DNA from: CAZYWA01 sp964650975 [NCBI: uncultured bacterium]
GTDB taxonomy: Bacteria; JADJOY01
Direction: 5' to 3'
Assembly (NCBI GenBank): GCA_964650975.1
Contig: CAZYWA010000140.1
Coordinates: forward strand, 1-16,027
DNA length: 16,027 nt
Numbering within the stretch: the stretch's first letter is position 1; each line of letters opens with the position of its first letter. Made by a program: the position numbers and the translations under genes. Below, in pieces: positions 13,655 to 16,027 of this stretch. The notes beneath the pieces were generated by a model that worked only from the letters and a program-made list of their open reading frames with translations, ran no database searches and had not been told where the DNA came from.

Positions 13655-13682
13655 CCCCGCAAAGAGCGCGGTCTTTGCGGGG
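13655..13682 (+). repeat. Variable-sequence hairpin, copy 2
   Basis: CCCCGCAAAGA (13655-13665) and TCTTTGCGGGG (13672-13682) form a perfect 11-bp stem around GCGCGG. The position matches 12634-12660, but apart from the CCCCG/CGGGG base the stem sequence differs. Confidence 0.65.
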
Positions 13683-13854
13683 ACCCACCCTCGAGGCGCT
13701 CGCTGCGCTCGCGGGCGCCTCTCGGCGCCAAGCCCGAGGGTCCCCGAACCGACTGACCAGGGCATTCCTCACACGCTCTGACAAAAGAAACTCAGCCGCT
13801 TGGCTCAGTGGCATGCGTGGCGGGAAACCGCTCGAGCGTCTGCGCCTGGCGTTC

Positions 13855-13931
13855 GGAGGGCTGCGGTCCCTCGCAGCCGCAGGCGTCCATCTTGGTTCAG
13901 ACGCTGCGCACGCGAGGGACCGCGTCCCTCC
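13855..13931. repeat. 77-bp palindromic element, copy B
   Basis: It has the same orientation as copy A, starting 1086 bp from it and differing at three positions (two in the central spacer, one next to the second half-motif). The half-motifs themselves are unchanged. Confidence 0.85.
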
Positions 13932-14044
13932 AAACAGCACGAGATCGGTTCGAAGGAAGCGCCCCGGGCAATGATCCGATTTTGTCCACACCTTCTGAGG
14001 TCTCCGCCACTCGGCGCGCGTCGCCGACCTCGGGTGCGAGCCGG

Positions 14045-16027
14045 TCAGTCGGCGGCGGCGGTGCGGCGCTCGAGGACGTCGCGGATGGCGTGGCGCAGGG
14101 GCTCGCGGAGCTCGTCGCCGGGGCCGACCACCACTTGGCCGTCGGCCAGGAGGTCGGTGCGCTCGCGTTCGGTCAGCTGCTTCGAGGTGAGCACCACCAC
14201 CGGGATGCCGGCGTAGCGCGGATCGCGCCGCACGAAGGTCAGGAACGACGTGCCGTCCATGACCGGCATCATGAGGTCGAGGAGGATCAGGTCGGGGCGG
14301 AAGTCGGGGAGCGACTGGAGCGCTTCGACGCCATTCGCGGCCTCGCGGATCTCGGCGCCCTCGGCGGCGAGCTGCAGCGCCACCAGGCGGCGCGCGTCGG
14401 CGTCGTCGTCCACCACCAGCACCCGCCGTCTGGGTGCCGAGAGCGCCCGCGCGAGCGCTTTCTGGAGCATCGTCGGAACCACCGGTTTCTCGATGACCGC
14501 GAGCACGCCCAGCGACGCCGACTGGTGCTCGCGCCCGACCACGCTCACCACCACCACCGGGATCGAGGAGAGGTTGCGGTCGGCGCGCAGCGCACCCAGC
14601 ACGTCGAAGCCGGTCATCCCCGGCATCAAGAGATCGAGCGTCACCAGGTCGGGGCGGTGCTGCCGCGCCAGCGCCAGCGCTTGCGCTCCCGAGGTCGCGG
14701 TCAGCACCCGGCAACCGAGCGCTTCGAGCTCCGCGATGAGCAGGTCGCGAGAGTCGCGCTCGTCGTCGACCACCAGCGCCACCGGGCCCATGCCGTCGGC
14801 GATCCGCTGCGGCGCGGCCGCCGCCCTAGCCCCGTCCGAGACATCGCCGTCGGCACCGGCGTCGAGCACGATCGCGAAGGTGGAGCCCTCTCCGGGAGTG
14901 CTCTCTACGCTGATGCGGTGGCCGAGCGCCCGGCAGGTGGAGCGCGCGATCGAGAGCCCGAGCCCGGTGCCGCCACGGCGACGCGCCAGACCGCCGTCGA
15001 CTTGCCGGAACGGCTCGAAGATCGCTTCGAGCTGATCCGGCGGGATGCCGATGCCGGTGTCGATGATGTCGATTCGCACCGGCTGCGTGGTCTTTGGCGC
15101 GCACACGACCCGCGCCGTGATCGTGCCCTTTTCCGTGAACTTGAGCGCGTTGCCGATCAGGTTGACCAGCACCTGCCGCAGCCGCTCGGGGTCCGACTCG
15201 ATGATCTCGAGGCTCTCGGGAAGGTCGACCTCGAGCGTCACCGGTCGGTCGCCGATCTTGCCCTCGAGCTGCGAGACCGTTTCCCACAAGAGCTCGCCCA
15301 GCGCCACGGGGCCGCGCACCACGTCGAGCCGGCCCGCCTCGATCCGCGACAGGTCGAGGATCTCGTTGATGAGCTCGAGCAGGTGCTCGCCGTTGGCGCG
15401 GATGCGGTCGAGGAAATCGAGGTCGCGCTCGGGGAGCACATCGACGCGATCGCGGCGCACCAGCTTGGCGAAGCCGATCACCGAGTTGAGCGGGGTCCTG
15501 AGCTCGTGGCTCATGCGCGCCAGGAACTCGCTCTTGGCTCGGCTCGCGCTCTCGAGCTCGACCTTCGCCATGCGCAGCTCGCGCTCGACGCTCTCGCGCC
15601 GCGCGAGCTCTGCCTCGAGCGCATCCACCGCGCGCTGCCGCTCGAGCGCGTAGCGAATGGTGCGGCCGAGCAGCACCTGATCGGTGGTTCCCTTGACGAG
15701 ATAGGCGGCCGCGCCCATGCGCGCGGCGCGCTCGTCGGTGGCGGGATCGTCGTGACCGGTGAGCAGCACGATCGGTACGCGGCAGCCGGCCCGCCGGGCG
15801 GTCTCGAGCAGCTCCATGCCGTCGCGGTTGCCGAGCCGCCAGTCGAGGAGGCACACGTCGGGCGGCTGGAGGATGAGCGCCGCGAGCCCCTCGTCCCAGG
15901 TGGTGGCCGCGGTCAGCTCGTAGCACTCGCCGAGTCGCTCGAGGTCGCGCCGCACCAGCTGGACGTCGTCCGGCGAGTCGTCGACCACCAGCACCCGGAT
16001 GGCACCGCTCGCGCGAGATCGGGCGTC
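14045..16027 (-). CDS. Hybrid sensor histidine kinase, REC-HisKA-HATPase-REC-REC (5' end cut by window edge)
   Basis: The frame runs open to the right edge, so the true start is probably outside; GTG 15994 would give 649 residues but removes only the residues before the first receiver's strand 1. Numbered from there: REC1 about 1-115 (D5/D6, phosphoacceptor D51 in LLDWRLG, K101), a linker coiled coil about 118-155, HisKA with SHELRTPLNS (H163), HATPase with NLIGNALKFT (N282), DTGIGIP (312-318), FEPFRQV and GGTGLGLSIA (341-350), REC2 about 405-520 (D454 in TLDLLMPG, K503) and REC3 about 524-640 (D573 in LLDLMMPVMDG). No membrane segment is visible, so it is cytosolic and probably takes its signal from another kinase through REC1. 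In REC3 the conserved lysine is missing: VVVGPGD stands where 'YLxKP' is expected. No output domain or partner gene is in the window. Confidence 0.93.
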   Translation of the reverse strand, partial: DARSRASGAIRVLVVDDSPDDVQLVRRDLERLGECYELTAATTWDEGLAALILQPPDVCLLDWRLGNRDGMELLETARRAGCRVPIVLLTGHDDPATDERAARMGAAAYLVKGTTDQVLLGRTIRYALERQRAVDALEAELARRESVERELRMAKVELESASRAKSEFLARMSHELRTPLNSVIGFAKLVRRDRVDVLPERDLDFLDRIRANGEHLLELINEILDLSRIEAGRLDVVRGPVALGELLWETVSQLEGKIGDRPVTLEVDLPESLEIIESDPERLRQVLVNLIGNALKFTEKGTITARVVCAPKTTQPVRIDIIDTGIGIPPDQLEAIFEPFRQVDGGLARRRGGTGLGLSIARSTCRALGHRISVESTPGEGSTFAIVLDAGADGDVSDGARAAAAPQRIADGMGPVALVVDDERDSRDLLIAELEALGCRVLTATSGAQALALARQHRPDLVTLDLLMPGMTGFDVLGALRADRNLSSIPVVVVSVVGREHQSASLGVLAVIEKPVVPTMLQKALARALSAPRRRVLVVDDDADARRLVALQLAAEGAEIREAANGVEALQSLPDFRPDLILLDLMMPVMDGTSFLTFVRRDPRYAGIPVVVLTSKQLTERERTDLLADGQVVVGPGDELREPLRHAIRDVLERRTAAAD

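Larger units (their letters stand above)
13628..14044. other. Structured repeat block after the ester cyclase gene
   Basis: It has the same order of parts as 12596-12845: hairpin 13634-13652, hairpin 13655-13682, the box CCACCCTCGAG (13685-13695), GC-rich inverted repeats (GAGGCGC with GCGCCTC at about 13693-13721), then the 77-bp element 13855-13931. Between 13740 and 13854 and from 13932 to 14044 no gene, tRNA or clear signal was seen. The minus-strand kinase gene ends at 14045, so this is a convergent gap. Confidence 0.6.

Noticed and set aside
13740-13854. tRNA or other standard RNA gene in the gap
   Set aside because: No cloverleaf, GTTCRANTC box or CCA-type end could be built.
12613-13931. 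CRISPR array or integron cassette array
   Set aside because: There are only two long repeats about 1 kb apart, with no short evenly spaced units, no Cas or integrase gene, and no recognisable attC core; a cassette origin remains only a hypothesis.

Overview
The window is about 16 kb of GC-rich bacterial chromosome. Predicted lipoproteins, a type II secretion F-family protein, a copper nitrite reductase and a multi-receiver hybrid histidine kinase point to a diderm bacterium with a large environmental genome, of the kind seen in Myxococcota, Eisenbacteria or Binatota. No marker gene is present, so the lineage is a guess.

Layout. (1) 1-3147, minus strand: a denitrification block, nirK (AniA-type copper nitrite reductase lipoprotein with a C-terminal cytochrome c) followed by nirV (SUMF1 fold) and a SCO1/SenC copper chaperone that runs off the left edge. 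(2) About 3281-5292: an IS1595-like insertion sequence bounded by imperfect inverted repeats. It carries its transposase, a small lysine-rich protein and, in the opposite direction, a NYN-domain nuclease-like protein whose TTG start lies 2 nt after a long hairpin that contains its ribosome binding site. It sits about 130 bp upstream of nirK. (3) 5396-9628, minus strand: a tight run of five genes (NTF2-like protein, lipoprotein sulfatase-family hydrolase, methyltransferase, small membrane protein, type II secretion F-family protein), with GTGA/ATGA overlaps between the last three. (4) 9937-12595, plus strand: a DUF309 protein, moeA and an enolase-superfamily protein whose ATG follows the moeA stop codon directly. 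(5) 12596-14044: a SnoaL-like ester cyclase gene between two related blocks of structured repeats. (6) 14045-16027, minus strand: a hybrid sensor kinase, REC-HisKA-HATPase-REC-REC, cut by the right edge.

How genes work together. NirK would reduce nitrite to nitric oxide outside the cytoplasmic membrane, taking electrons through its own heme domain. The SCO protein is a plausible copper-delivery factor, and NirV is its usual genetic partner of unknown function. The sulfatase/methyltransferase/T2SF run looks co-transcribed but has no obvious common pathway.

Most notable are two things the genes do not explain. One is the NYN cargo of the insertion sequence with its structured leader. The other is a family of intergenic palindromic repeats (at 1441, 9133, 9722, 12769 and 13855) together with a hairpin that recurs just after the stop codons of three unrelated genes (5371, 12613, 13634). 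The blocks at 12613-12845 and 13634-13931 have the same order of parts and bracket one gene.
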